DNA from: Syngnathus acus
Taxonomy: Eukaryota; Chordata; Actinopteri; Syngnathiformes; Syngnathidae
DNA length: 64,000 nt
Direction of reading: 5' to 3'
Assembly (NCBI RefSeq): GCF_901709675.1
Contig: NC_051087.1
Location: 1,134,001 to 1,198,000, forward strand
This document shows positions 40,804-53,668 of the stretch, piece after piece. The first letter of the stretch is position 1. Every line of letters begins with the position of its first letter. A program made the translations under genes and the position numbers. The notes beneath the pieces were generated by a model that saw only the letters and a program-made list of their open reading frames with translations, ran no database searches and was not told where the DNA came from.

Positions 40804-43800
40804 ATGGTAGGAAACGTTCCCAAAGTCAAACGGTCCCTTTGAATTGTCATGTTTGAAGATTTCTGGCCCTCTCGCCCACCCCGCAGGCGTATCACTTCAA
40901 GCGCAGGCTCTCGGAAGCCCTGACGCTGGAGCGATCCGAGCGGGGAGCCTTGGTCATCGCCAACATCGACGACGTCGATGGAGCTAATCAGGAGCTGAGG
41001 GAAGGTGGGCGAGGCTTTTGAAAATTCAGACCCCCCATCCTTTGTTTGCATGTCGAGAATGAGCAGACCCACAAAAAACTTTCTGCCATGTCCACCAAAT
41101 TTATTTTTGAAATTCTGCACAAATGTCAATTTATCTTCCTCAGGGGATGAAGTGGTCGGGGCGACCATCAAGTTCGACCGACTGACCAAAGATGAGGTGA
41201 TGGGTGTCCTGAAGATGATGGAACCGTACGATGACAGGATCCAAGTGCTCACCAAGAACAACATGAGCAGGAGCATGGGGAACCTCAACCAGGGGGCTGT
41301 CAGTCCTGAAACGGTAAAGGAGGCCACCTCGCCCAGCCTGCTTGACATACCCAAATGTTTCCACTTTTGTCCTCAGATGCTGCACAATGCTTACAACAAG
41401 CTCTACGACACCAAAATCAAGCGCTTCATGCACAACGACATGTCTAATGGCGAGAACCTGAAAGACTATGTGACCCTCCCTCGCTCCTCCAAACTCAAGA
41501 CCAAGCAAGACTCGGACTTACCTCGTCTGGGGGTGGACTTTGGACGCCTGAGTCCCAACACGCTTGGCAGGCGTTACAGCGCCGACTCCGAGAGCAATTA
41601 CGCCGCCTACGGGTCGGGAGCGTTTGCGCACGAGGCCAACCTGAACCTCCCGCCTCTGGGCGTAGGCCAGGTGAAAGCGGGAAGACGGGTTCAGGTGCCG
41701 CAGATGCTGAACGCTCGCGCTCCGTCTGTGAATTCACACGCTGGAGTCTACTCTGAAATTTATCCAGATGACGCTGAAATGGCCCTCCAAGGCACTGACG
41801 GGAGGTTCCTGAGCTACAACGACAATGCAGAGTTTGACATGGACGGTTATGACGGATCGCCCGCAATGCATCTGGCCGGACAGTCTTCTCGATTAAATGC
41901 ACCCCAGTTCGATCTGAATGGCCGCAGCGGTCTTCAGGGGTCCGCTTTCGACGTGGACGGCCGTTCAGGTGGCTTTGACATCAAAGGAGCCAGGACCAGC
42001 GGTGATTTGAGAATGCCGAATGCTCAGTTTCAGGGTGGCGGTGTGACCACCTCTGGAGTTCGCGCCAAGGTCCCGTCTGGAAAGTACAAGGCTCCTAAAT
42101 TCACCATGCCAAATTATGGTTTACCAACTGTTGAGGTTCCAGAATTTGATGGGGACATAGGTGGTATGGACATGCCCAATGTACCCAAATTCAAAGTCGA
42201 TGGTCGAAGCGCTGCTTTAGGGATGCCAGATGTTGATGGGAAATTCCAAAGTCCAAACTTTAAGATGCCTGATTATGATCTCAATGGACCTAATTTGGAC
42301 CTCAGATCTCCTAACGTGGATTTCAATGGTCCCAATCTCCGAGGTGACGTCAGGGCACCTGATCTTAAAATGCCCAAACTCGGTCTCAAAACCCCCAATC
42401 TGGACTTGAACATGCCAGATCTTAATGGCCCAAACTTGAAAGGGGGCATTGATGGCCCCAATTGGGACGCAAACCTTAAAGCTCCAAAGTTAGATTTGAA
42501 CTCACCAGATGTTGACCTTCCTAATATGCCCAAAACGAAGTTTCCCTTATTTGGCCGTCCGAATTTCAAAGGTCGTACCGTTGAGCCTGACTTGGATGAT
42601 TGGGACATGGACGTCGATACACCCAAATTCAAACTCAAAGGTCCCAAAGCTGATTTAGGGATGCCTAATTATGATCTCAATGGTCCTAACCTAGCCCTCA
42701 AGTCTCCTGACTTGGACCTCGGTACTCCTAATCTCAAAGGCGGGTTAAATACACCGGATTTGACGATGCCTAAACTTGGTTTTAAGACCCCCAAACTGGA
42801 CTTCAAAAGCCCAAATTTGGACCTGCCAGATGTTCATGCCCCAGACCTAAAGGTGAAAACTCCCAAGTTAAAAGGTGGAATTCACGGCCCTGACTTGGAC
42901 TTGCCCGACGCCAACTTTAAAACGCCCAAGTTAGATATGGGATCACCAAAAACCAAATTTAAATTTCCCAAAATAAAGATGCCAAAACTCAAGCGTCCGA
43001 GCCTTAAAAGTCCAGACCTGAATGTGGATCTCGATTCTCCAGATATGGACGTCAAAGCACCCAAGTTAAATCTCAAAGGTCCCAAAGCCAATTTAGGGTT
43101 GCCAAATGTTGATATTGATGGAAAGTTCAAAAAGCCAAACTTGAACATGCCAGGTTTAGGTCTCAATGGTCCGAAGATAGATGGACCTAACCTGGACCTC
43201 AGTGGTCCTAATCTCCATGGTGGGATAAACGCACCAGATTTGAATATGCCTAAACTTGATTTTAAACCCCCCACACTGGGCCTTAAAAGCCCAAACATGG
43301 ATTTTCCCCATCTTCAGGGTCCCGACCTGAACCTGAAAACCCCGAAGCTAAAAGGCGACATAAATGGCCCTGACTGGGACTTACCGAGTGCAGATCTTAA
43401 AGGTCCAAAGTTAGATCTGAAAGGTGACATCAACATGGGTTCAGCAAAGGCAAAAATGAAGATGCCCAAATTCAAGTTGCCAAAATTCGGTCGTCCAAGC
43501 CTTAAAGGTCCTGACATTGATGCAGATTTCGATGGTCTGGACATGAACGTCAACGCACCCAAACTCAAAGGTCCCAACGCTGATTTAGGGATGCCAAATA
43601 TTGGTATTGATGGAAAGTTCAAAAAGCCAAACTTGAACATGCCAGATTTAGATCTCAATGGTCCGAAGATCGACGGACCTAACCTGGACCTTACTGCTCC
43701 CAACCTGGACCTCAGTGGTCCTAATCTCCATGGTGGGATAAACGCACCACATATGAAAATGCCAAAACTCAATTTAAAAAGTCCAAAACTAGACTTCAAA

Positions 43801-45435
43801 GGGCCAAATGTGGACTTGCCAGATCTGAATGGTCCAGATGTAAATCTGAAAGCCCCAAAGATAAAAGGTGGTTTGGATGGTCCGGATTTGGACCTTAAGG
43901 CTCCCAAGATTGATCTGAAAACTCCAGACATCAACATTGGATCACCAAAAGCTAGATTTAAGTTTCCCAAGATGAAGATGCCCAAATTGAAGAGTCCGAG
44001 CCTTAAAAGTCCAGACCTGGATGTTGATCTCAATGCTCCAGATATGGACATCAACGCTCCCACTCTCAACCTCAAAGGTAGCAAACCAAACTTGGATCTT
44101 AACGCTGGCGGGAAACTCAAGAAGCCAAACTTAACTATGCCAAAGATGGACTTCAAGAGCCCTAAACTGAACCTGAATGCACCAAAGCTAGATCTCAAAA
44201 GCCCCAAACTGGACCTGAATGCCCCAAAGTTGGATCTCGATACTCCAGACTTGGACGTCAAGGCTCCAGACCTAAAGCTGAAAGCGCCAAAACTCAAAGG
44301 CGGACTGGACGTCAAAAGTCCCGACCTCAACATCGACGCGCCGAAAGCAAAAATGAAATTGCCCAAAGTGAGATTTCCCAAGGTCAATATGCCGACCCTG
44401 AACGGACCAAACATCGATGGTCCAGACTTTGACATTGATGCGCCAGACGTGGATTTCGGAAGACCATCGGGCAAATACAGAAAGCCGCATTTGAAAGTGC
44501 CGGATGTGGAGCTGTCGGGACCAAACATGAAGTCACCAAAATATCACGGGAAGCTCAAAGGACACAACGTTGACATGAATGTCAAAGCGCCAAAAGTCAA
44601 AGGATCTTGGGACACCCCCAAAGCAGAGCTACCAAACGTGGACCTCAAAGCCCCGAGGACAGACTGGAACGCCCCAGAAACAAAATATAAAAAGCCTCAC
44701 ATGAAGATGCCGAAAGGGTACGACACGGACCTGAACGGAGGCTTTCAGGGTCCAGACCTCAGTCTCCCCGATGTGAGAGGTCCAAATTCGAAGCCAACGA
44801 TGCCGTATTTAGACATGGATGACATCGATGTCAACGGACCGGACGTGAGTCTGTCAGGAACCAACGGCAAGCTGAGAACTTCAGATCTGGATGTGGACGA
44901 CTCGACGCTCCAATTCAGGAAGTCGTTGCACGGCGGCTCGGGCGTGCCGCTGCCCGGGCTCGACTTGGACCAAGGCATGATTCATTCTCGCTCCAAGGGC
45001 TCGATGCAATCAGATTTGAATTTCACACGCTCGGACCTCAACATTGACGACTTCACCGGGAAGTATCACGTCCCCGGGTCTGACCTGGACCTCCAGTTGC
45101 CCTCGACCTCCACGGGGCTGACAACTGATCAGAGGGTTACCCGATTCAGCGGCGCCACACTGAACGCAGACTCCATTTTGCACCCGAGCCACGCCGTGAA
45201 AGCCGCCCAGACGTTAAATGACGGCCGCTGGTCGTATTCTCAGAAAAAACCTGTCGATACCTCAGACGGATACATGGTGACTGTTTTCCCCTCACAGGAA
45301 GAAAGCGAGATTAACCTAAAGCAAAAGTACGGCAGCCTCGGAGGCCTTAATTTCGGCTCCGGCGACGTCAACTTGGAAGTTCCCGATCGAGACGAGCTGA
45401 AAGGATCCACCTTTCTGTTCTCCAACCTCGTTTAG
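40804..45435 (+). CDS. AHNAK/periaxin-family PDZ-repeat scaffold protein
   Basis: Giant-scaffold family protein: a short N-terminal PDZ-like domain followed by a long, regular, unstructured repeat. Exons as read: the ATG in exon 40768-40806, then 40887-41004, 41144-41313 and 41377-45435; 4350 bases, 1449 residues. The N-terminal part (GDEVVGATIKFDRL, then NKLYDTKIKRFM) matches the AHNAK start, where GDQIVGAT and YTTKIK hold the same places. From about residue 460 the protein is built of GPNLDLxxP / KxPKLDLKSP heptad-like strings, with five larger units each marked by a basic KFxFPKxKMPKLK-type block (about 42540, 42955, 43456, 43960, 44350). The C-terminus is non-repetitive, ending FLFSNLV. 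AHNAK proteins bind annexin A2/S100A10 and calcium-channel subunits at the membrane, and periaxin organises myelin; which role applies here is not shown. At 1449 residues it is far smaller than human AHNAK (about 5890). Confidence 0.8.
41314..41376 (+). other. 63-base in-frame mini-intron (possible exitron)
   Basis: GTAAAG to CCTCAG, 63 bases, interrupts the AHNAK-type frame between SPET and MLHNAY. It has no stop codon and is a multiple of three, so retaining it would simply insert 21 residues. Removal gives the better match to AHNAK, and AHNAK genes have small exons here, so I treat it as an intron. It is near the minimum size for vertebrate introns. Confidence 0.6.
42280..44800 (+). repeat. 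Coding repeat array of the AHNAK-type protein
   Basis: About 2.5 kb of imperfect in-frame repeats coding for PNLDLxGPxL/KAPKLDLKSP strings. Short units of roughly 7-11 residues are nested in larger units of about 390-500 bases, each carrying one Lys-rich MPKFKLPKFGRPSLK-like block. The bias keeps the opposite strand open as well (404 codons at 43314-44528), which is a by-product. Confidence 0.85.
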
Positions 45436-46341
45436 TCAGGCTGCCGCAAAATCAAGAACAAGAACAAAAGCATCTCAACGAAATGCAAGCTCAGTTCCGC
45501 TCGATGCTTGTTGTCAATTTTAATTAAAATCGTCTGTTGTTTTTACATTCTGACTTTATTCTGCTAATGTTCTTTTGAATGACATTGTGAGGTTCTTGTC
45601 TGTCGTTGTCACATTCTTCACGCATACAATATATGTCATGTACCTAAATAATAACTCGTGTGACTCGGCTGAGTCAGTTGAAGTATTTAAATGGCGTTGA
45701 ACGGTAAAAAAATGTACATTGGGTTATTTTATGAAATAATTGTGATGCTTGTGTGTGTATATAAAACACGTTTATATTTATCTGCATTATATGTTGTAAA
45801 TGTGGAAAATATGAAGTTTCAGGTTTCTTTTCCTTCCTCTTTGCTATAATGGTAAAATGAATACAAAATGTAACTATATGCAGGCTTGTGTCCAATAAAA
45901 AGGACGTGACTCAAAATGGCCTTTTTTTTAGTCCATAAAAAATAAAAAAGTTTGCCTGTCGGTGGTCTGTAACCAAGTTAAAAAATGTTACAATATTTTC
46001 CAGTGATTATAAGTTCAAATAAAAAATAATTGTTGAATAATGTTACTAAATAGCAAATAAAACAGTAGGTATGATATTATGTAATGTAACTCCTCCTCCC
46101 TTGGCAATTATATTGATTTTTATTTAAAACTGATTTGATTGCTGGCATTTTTTTATGTGCTGATATTCACCCCCCCCCTCCCTCCCCTAAGAATATTTCG
46201 CAGCATGTTGATGACGTCATATCCAAGCGACTTCCGCGCGCTATCGAATTGAGAGCGCTGGCGGGGAAAGCAAAAGGTGCTATTGCATTAGTTAAGAGGA
46301 TAATTACGTTCTTCTTTGGATAATTGAGCCTCACGGCACCG
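45436..46341 (+). promoter_or_regulatory. AHNAK-type 3' UTR and nup133 promoter
   Basis: AATAAA at 45894-45899 is the likely poly(A) signal of the AHNAK-type gene. Bases 45940-46140 are AT-rich with nothing recognisable. The nup133 promoter side has a palindromic CRE TGACGTCA at 46212-46219 and an ETS-like ACTTCCGCG just after it (about 46230), ahead of the ATG at 46342. Confidence 0.5.
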
Positions 46342-49300
46342 ATGTTTTCTCCGCGTTCCGGCCCGAGTTCGGCCCGCCGGCAGCAGAACAGAACCCCGGC
46401 CAGGAGAACGTCCAGCAGCCTGCTGCTCACCCCGCGGAGGACACCTCTGTCGGCGAGGTAACGACCACTTGCTGTACTTTTACGATTATAATTTAATCAA
46501 CACTTGCTTCGTTCTCTCGAAACAACTTTCACGATTATAAGTTCATCAAAATTACCGTGAATGTTTCCGTGTTGTTTTATCATTTGAATCAATTAAGCAG
46601 TGAAGACTTCTGACTTCAATCACGTCAAACTTTATTGCTAAGCGTTGACAAAAACAGACAATCACGAACAAACAAAATAAATTTGAAAAAAACAAAAGTC
46701 TATATGATATGTTGTCTACACTTAAGAGGTGAATAAACATTTCATTGATAATGGAGAGCCTTCAGTTAAAATGCTAATCGCCTGCTTCTTGTCATTAGCA
46801 CAAGATCATTCGAAAGTATGACGTCATAAGTAGCAGTTTTTGTTGTTGTAAACTTAACTTTGTTAATCTCTATTAAAAACTTGATCTGTGTGCTTATGTG
46901 GCGGACAGAGCAACCCCCAGTCGCGAGCAGAGCCATGCCGCCGCCGATGGCCTCAACTATGACGTGCAAACGTTCGGCTCTTCGCTTCCTGTCAAAGTGA
47001 TGGAGGCACTGACCATGCTCAATGGTAAATCGGCTGACTCTTTTTGCCCCCTTTGCGTTCTGTCATGACATTCATGTCCGTGTCCTCCAGGCGAGGAGCG
47101 GATCTCGGTGAAGGTGAGCGAAAGCGGCTGGGCCTGGCTGGTTTACGGAGACAGACTCATCATCTGGAAGGTCTGCCAGACGGCCGTGGCCAAGGTACGT
47201 TGAAATGTTCTTTTCTAATATGGCCGCTGACCTCGTTTTGCTGCTGCAGCTGTGCGTGTGCAAAGAGCTGCAGCTGCCCGCAAGCCAATCCGACTACACG
47301 GCCGAGCGCGTGGCCGTGACGTCGTCCGGCCCGCTGGACGCTGCCCCCGTGCAGGCCGTATCCGTGCTGGCCGTGACGGCCGAGGGCGCGGCTCGCTTGT
47401 GGCCCAGCTTGTCGCAGGAGGGCAACTACGCCGAGGCCGACCTGGACCTGGGAGACTTGTGCGCCTTTGTGGTGGCGGTCAATGTAAGCCACAACGCTCA
47501 TTTTAGTCGAGCGGTACATTTGCCCACGCCGTGTTCTTTGCTCCTGGCAGGGCGGCAGCTTTGTGGTGTCCTCGGCTAAGAGTCGCATGTTGCGGGTCGG
47601 GTGCGACGGTTCCCGAAGGCTTCAGTACCGAGCGCTGCAACAGGGCCAAGGCGTGTTGTCGGGCATCGGGCGCCGAGTGTCTAGCCTGTTCGGCATCCTG
47701 TCGCCGCCTACCAACGACACCGTGAGTGCTTTCATCGTTCAAAGTGAATGAAGCTTATTTTACTTGGGGGGGATGGGATCAGATTTTTTTTTGTTTAAAT
47801 GGTGCGAATTGTGAAGTTGAGACCTTTGCTTTTTTTGTTGTTGCAGCTAAACGGCGTGCTGTGGGTGGGCGCCACCGGCCGGCTGTATGCGCTGAGCAAC
47901 TCCCGCCTCAGCAAGTGGGAAGTGGACGAGAGCTGGGAGCAACAGACGATCAGCTGGGACATCCCGCAAGCTCTGAACGAGAGCATCGCCGACGCCATTT
48001 GGGTGAGTCGACCACTTCAACAGTCAGATGCAGGTAAGCTAACTTTGCGAACTGTGAAGCTAAGCTCTTAGTATATGAGAGATGAAAGTCAGCCAAATCC
48101 AATTGGTACCTATCAGTCCCTCACCGTGACGTTTGTCTGACGCCTCGTTCCCTCCACCAGGGCTCGGAGGGCAACTACGAGGAGATGCGAGACGGCGTCA
48201 ATGTGACCTTTCTGGACGTGAAGCTCGGCCAGTGAGTTGGCCGTCTGTCTTTTTTTTTCTTCTTCCTTGTCTCGTCATTAAACGAAGCCTCGCGCTCTCC
48301 CAGGCTCGGGCTGGTGATCCTGGCCGCCGCCTGGCACCCGTCCGACACGCCCTGCGTGGCTTACTTCTGCCTGGTCACACTGCAGGACCTGGGCGCCGCC
48401 ATCTCCAATCAGTTCACCGTGGAAGTCACCAACTATAATCCCCCCTTCCAGGTGAGTCCAGGTGATTTCTGCAAACGAGATGGACACGGTGTGGAGATTG
48501 TCGCTACCGTCTTTCTCAGAGCGAGTCTGAGCTGCGCTCCACGCGACTCCTGTTGCCACCTTCTACCGGCGCCACCGCCTTCCTCTACAACGAGGAGCTC
48601 GTCTTCGCCTGCTCCACGGGAAGCGGCAGGGCGGGCCCCCCCGACGAGAAGATCCCCTTCAACGACTCCGGTGGGTTCCTCGACGGGGCTACAGACTCGA
48701 TGGTGTTTTTGGAGGTGACGTCGGTGCGTTTCTTCCCTAGGCGACGCCATACGCGGCGGCGGCTGCTGCGCCAACCTGCCCGTCGTCTTCTCCCAGAATA
48801 GCGGCCTGGTCGCCGTGGTGGCCCGGGAGAGCGCCTCTATCCTGCCCGAGACCGTGGAGGAATCGCTGTGTTCGTCTCTGGCGGCGGCGACGCCAGAAGT
48901 TAGTCGCCCGAAACAAATCCTTGCCTCGTCTGCACGCTTTTCTGAGCCAATTGAACGAGATCATCTTTATTTTAGTAGTTCCTTGACTTACAAGTTGCTG
49001 ATCTTAAAATGAGTCCCGGTGTTCCCCATTCAAGGTGTCCATGATGGAGCAGCCCGGTCGAGCTGATCCCGTCGCTCAAGAGGACAAACCCAAGCGCTTG
49101 AAGGCGGCATTCTTGCAGTTCTGCCGGTAACCAGCAAGAATACATTTTTATCTTCTTATTGAAGCCAATTGGCTCTCAGTATCAATTTTATTTTCACGAG
49201 GTTATGTTTTGGATTTTTCTTTCTCCCTGCTCCGTCCTCAGCAACGACCTCCTGGGCGCTCAGGCGCTTACCAACGAGCTCTTCCCGACCGGCGACGAGG

Positions 49301-52300
49301 CGGTGGAGAGCGGTGAGCTGGACGCCATGGTGATCCAGATGAACCTGGACCTGCTGGACGATTACCCGGCCTCAGACCCCCGCTGGGCTGAGTCCGTGCC
49401 TGACGGTGAGCGCCGTACCTTGACGTCCACCAACTTACGTTTACAATTAACGGTGGAAGTCAAGTCAAGGTGGCGTCTAAAATTGTTCTTCTCCTTTCAG
49501 AGAGCGCCGGGTTCCCACTGACGTCCCTCATCATCCTCCATCAGCTAGAAGATAAGATGAAGGCCCACAACTGCTTCATGGACTTCCTGCTGCGGGTACA
49601 CAAACACCACCTCGGCTTCTATTGGTGCCCGGTACCAGTGCAGTTGAAACCTTGCCAAGTATGTTTGACTTTCTTTTTTTTTCCCCATCAGGTGGGTCTC
49701 CTGGAGCGTCTCGGCCGCTTTCGGGTGCGCTCGTCCCCCATGGCCACGCGGCTGCTGCTGTGCGAGCACGCCGAGAAGCTGCAGGCGGCTATGGTGCTGA
49801 AGAACCAGCACAGCAAGCACGGCGAGCTGGTCAACCGGGCCATCGCCGCGGCGCTGCACAGGAACGACGTCACCGTGCCGGCCAGCCTCACCGGAGCCGA
49901 CGTCTTTTTTCGGGAGGTGAGACGGGAGCAGGCTTCTTAGGGACTTTTGGAATTTTAAATTACAGTTAGGCTTGATTTGTTTCTTCAATTATTTAGTTAC
50001 GGAAATTGAATTGGTATTCACGGCAGCTTTGTTAGTTGTTATTCGATATTTTTTTTTAATGCTTGTTAATATTATATGAATTATCATATTATTTTTAATA
50101 TCTATTATATTATTTTTAAAACAACTAGCCCCGCACAGATCGAAAACAGGTACACTCGTTGACCTCTCAATGTTTTCACGCCCTGTCCGTCGGTCGAGCA
50201 AAAACATTTCATGGGTTTTCACAAATATGCCGAGATGGGACGTTCTAAGAATTGCACCTAATGGAAGGCCCGGCCCGTCTTGCGTGGCTGTCACAGGTTT
50301 CGCAAATCTCCACCATCTTTGATTGTCTTCTGGAAGAGGAGGAGAGGAGCTTGAGGGAGAAGCCGGTGGACTCGGTGCAATGGGCCGAGGTGGTTCTGAC
50401 CGTCAACGTCATCATCAAGGTGAGCGCAGATTGGTCCAAACGGAGAAGGACCGGCTTCTGAGCACATTTGGGGAAAATAGTTAGAGCGCCAAAGATTTAT
50501 TGTACTTTTTTTTTTTGCAGGATATGCTTCATGCTGCGGGTCAGTACAGAGAGAGCAAAGCGTCCATGTACCGAGCGTCTGAACGTGCCGACGTAGACGC
50601 CGAGTACGTCCCGTGGACGGGTGAGAGCGACAAATGAACGGGCTAAAGGACTTGATCCTGTTTCTCACGCCGGTGGTCCTCCCGTAGCGCTGGGCGGGCC
50701 AGGAGGCGTCCGCACGGTCATCTCCCGCCAGCATGAGCTCATCCTGCACTCCATGTACCCCCACGCCGACTCGGAGCTGCGCGGCGTGCTGTGCGAGCAG
50801 CTGGTGGCGCTGTTGGACTTCTACCTGGGCGGCTACGTGGCCCAGCTCAACTCCCTGAAGCGGCAGCAGGGGCAGGAGCGCTACAACAGCCTGGAAATGG
50901 AGTACAGTCAGCGGCGATACGAGCTCCTGGCGCCACTTTGTGAGTCTTCTGCTTTTATTTTGCAGAGAGAAAAAATAGGAAAGAAAATTGGTATTCATTT
51001 CACGCAATTTGGAAAAAAACAAATGCTGTATCAGCAGAGATAGGACCTCACAAAGTCTTAGGAGAAGATGTGTGACTGACTTGTGTGTCGCTTCAGTGGA
51101 GCTGGGTCAGTACCAGTGGGTGGCGGCGCTGGCCGAGAAGTACTGCGACTTTGACATCCTGGTCCAAATGTGCGAGCTGACTGACAACCAGAGCCGCCTG
51201 CAGCACTACATGAGCAAGTTCGCAGACCAGGTACACCGAGCGCTCCGAACACATCCTACTCCCAGCGGGCCTTTTGACTCTCGTCGTCTCGCAGAACTTT
51301 GCCGATTTCCTGTTCCGCTGGTACATGGAGAAAGGCAAGCGAGGGAAGCTTCTGTCGCAGCCGGCCGCTCAGCACCAGCAGCTGGCCGGGTTCCTGCAAG
51401 CGCACCAGCACCTCAGCTGGCTGCTCGACATCCACGTGCAGCAATACCACACCGTACGTCCTTCGCCGCCGCCTCCAAACGCCCGGCGCGTCTTTTAAAC
51501 TGGACTTGCCGCTTGGAGCGCAGGCCCACGAGACGCTGTACAAGCAGGCCAAGGCGGAGACGCGCTACTTTGCCAAGAAGAAGACTCTGCTGGCGCTCAG
51601 CAAACTAGCGGCGCTGGCGTCGCAGCTTCCCGAGGACCAGCTGGCCAAACAAGTCGACGGTAAAAAAAAAAAACGGGCCAAATGAAAGAATCGGTACAAT
51701 TCTGCACATTTTCTCTTTGGCCCTCAGAAATTGTGGAGCAGGAGCGCTTCTTGCTGCACCAGGAGACGCTGCCCAGGCAGCTTCTAGAGGACAAGCAGCA
51801 GAACCCCGACACCATGCCCCTACTCAGCGCTCACCAGCTGGTTCAGGTCAGACACAATGTTGGACGCACTCATTATTTTTCCAAAGGAAACTGGCATCCG
51901 TATAGTTCCGGCTGGCGGCAAAGCACTAGTTTTGACGAAATGGAGCTTCGCACTGGTGACAATCATTCCGTGTGCTTGTGCTGGCTGGCGCAGCTTTACA
52001 TCTGCGACGACAACCGGAGGGCCAACGAGTACGACTTCAAAAAGGCTTTGGATCTCCTCCAGTACATCCACGAGGTCACTTCCTGTCGCCGTCGCACGGG
52101 ACTGTTTTGATAGCATTTGTGCTGACCTTGTTTTTTTGTTTTTCTTCCCTCGTTTCAGCAGGAAGACGATATCAACATCCACTCGCTCAAGTGCCAAATT
52201 TTGGGAACCGTTCTCAGGAGAGACGAGTAAGCGCTTTTATTTGCCTATTTTGGTCAAAAGTACGTGTATTTTGGAATGACGGGAACGTGACCTGGCCCAC

Positions 52301-53314
52301 GTTGACCTCCTTTCTGTTCCTCCTCCAGTTGGTCGTCTGTCGACGGCAACGACGACCCGCTGGAGGCCGCCAAGGACAGCGTCTTTGTCAAGATCCTCGG
52401 CATGCTCACGCAGGAAGGTGAGTTCCAACTCTGCTTCGGCGGTGGCGTCTTCTTTGCCGTCACGTGCACGGTATCGTTTTTTAAACGATATTGCAATGTT
52501 TGAAGAATTTTCATAGAATCACTTCATTTAGTCAATATAACAAAAATCAGCTTCAAAATATATATTTAGCAAAATAAAGCCAACAAAATGTAAAAGGCTA
52601 ATATTTCACTATTATTGTAAAATACAAATAAAATGTACATTGAAATGTTTTCAAAAATATTTAAAAGAAAAATACAATTGATTAAATATAGAAAAATCTT
52701 TAAAAAGCCTTTGAAATTCTAAAAAAACATACAAAATACAAATAAAATGTACATTGAAATGTTTTCAAAAATATTTAAAAGAAAAATACAATTGATTAAA
52801 TATAGAAAGCCTTTGAAATTCTAAAAAAAAACTGAAATATGTTACAAATCAATTTAGAAGTAAAAAAAAATCAAAATATAAAAATGAAATAAGTCAAAAT
52901 GTTATCCTTTTATTACAAAATGTGTCAAACATGAAAATATAACAATTAGATCATAATTAATTAATATAAAAGAATGCATTTTCCTGCAAAAAAAACCAAA
53001 CCATTTGCATGAATGTGTCATTTTATTAATCGAGCCAAAACATCTTTGTCGATCATCTTTGTTTTTTCTGCCACAACTTAGCGATTGATTGTTGAACTGT
53101 TGTCGCTGAAAACGGTCATTGTCCTTGTTGCCCGTATCGTCTCGCGGCGGCTCGTAACGCGTCCGCCGATGCCGCAGGTGTCCGGCTGCAGACGTACCTG
53201 CCGGAGGTCAAGGAGCTGCTGGAGCTGGACGAGCTGAGCGCTCTCAGGTCCAAACCGTACTTTGAGTTTGTGTTGCGGGCAAATTACGAACATTACCTAC
53301 AGGCGCAGATGTGA
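46342..53314 (+). CDS. nup133: Nucleoporin Nup133
   Basis: Core member of the Y-shaped Nup107-160 scaffold of the nuclear pore; also at kinetochores in mitosis. Exons: 46342-46457, 46909-47024, 47091-47194, 47250-47483, 47551-47721, 47847-48002, 48161-48231, 48304-48451, 48520-48670, 48741-48898, 49035-49126, 49242-49405, 49501-49595, 49692-49916, 50297-50419, 50521-50620, 50688-50939, 51097-51230, 51295-51453, 51524-51659, 51728-51846, 51994-52074, 52159-52226, 52329-52417 and 53178-53314; 3399 bases, 1132 residues (human 1156). An Arg/Ser-rich N-terminus is followed by the beta-propeller ([38 protein letters not shown], the region of the curvature-sensing ALPS loop) and the alpha-helical stack ([63 protein letters not shown]). 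It ends [20 protein letters not shown]. All junction phases agree. Confidence 0.96.
52617..52835 (+). repeat. 115-base tandem duplication in the last nup133 intron
   Basis: The AT-rich segment beginning ACAAATAAAATGTACATTG at about 52623 recurs at about 52738 with near-perfect identity over some 70 bases. The second copy then skips a short AAATCTTTAAA piece and rejoins at AGCCTTTGAAATTCTAAA. This is a recent, imperfect tandem duplication of non-coding DNA. Confidence 0.8.
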
Positions 53315-53668
53315 ATGCCCGCTTTGAAATTCTCCCTTCAAAAAATGCTTGACGTTCGACCACACTGAACACTTTCTTCCCGGTTTTTCCTCAAAATCTT
53401 TTGTATAGTCAAAATAAAACGTAAAAAAAAAAATCACTTTTTTTCTTTTTTGTGTAGGGAGAAAAAAAACTGTCAGCATTTTATCAAAATGTCTTTTATT
53501 TCCGGTGGAATGTTGCTGGAATAAATAAAAGCAGTGAAACATTTTTGGGACTAAACACGAGTTATTGAACGTATTGACACATTTACAAGCGGACACAAAA
53601 GACCCCTTTTTTTTTTTTCTCCTGGCATTTTTCTGCGGCTGGCCTGTAGATGGCGCTCCGCTTCCCGC
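53315..53668. terminator. Convergent poly(A) region of nup133 and the collagen gene
   Basis: The nup133 stop and the collagen stop face each other across 354 bases. AATAAA at 53413-53418 (plus) fits nup133. TTTATT at 53495-53500 is AATAAA on the minus strand and fits the collagen gene. If both are used, the two transcripts overlap little or not at all. Confidence 0.6.

Noticed and set aside
41005-41143. Start of the AHNAK-type frame at 41005
   Set aside because: It begins with GTG inside an intron (donor GTGGGC at 41005). The upstream exon 40887-41004 supplies the PDZ start in phase.
43314-44528. 404-codon open frame on the minus strand opposite the AHNAK-type repeats
   Set aside because: It mirrors the strong codon pattern of the plus-strand repeats. 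The plus frame has introns and family matches, while the minus translation is low-complexity Gly/Phe/Leu/Ser.
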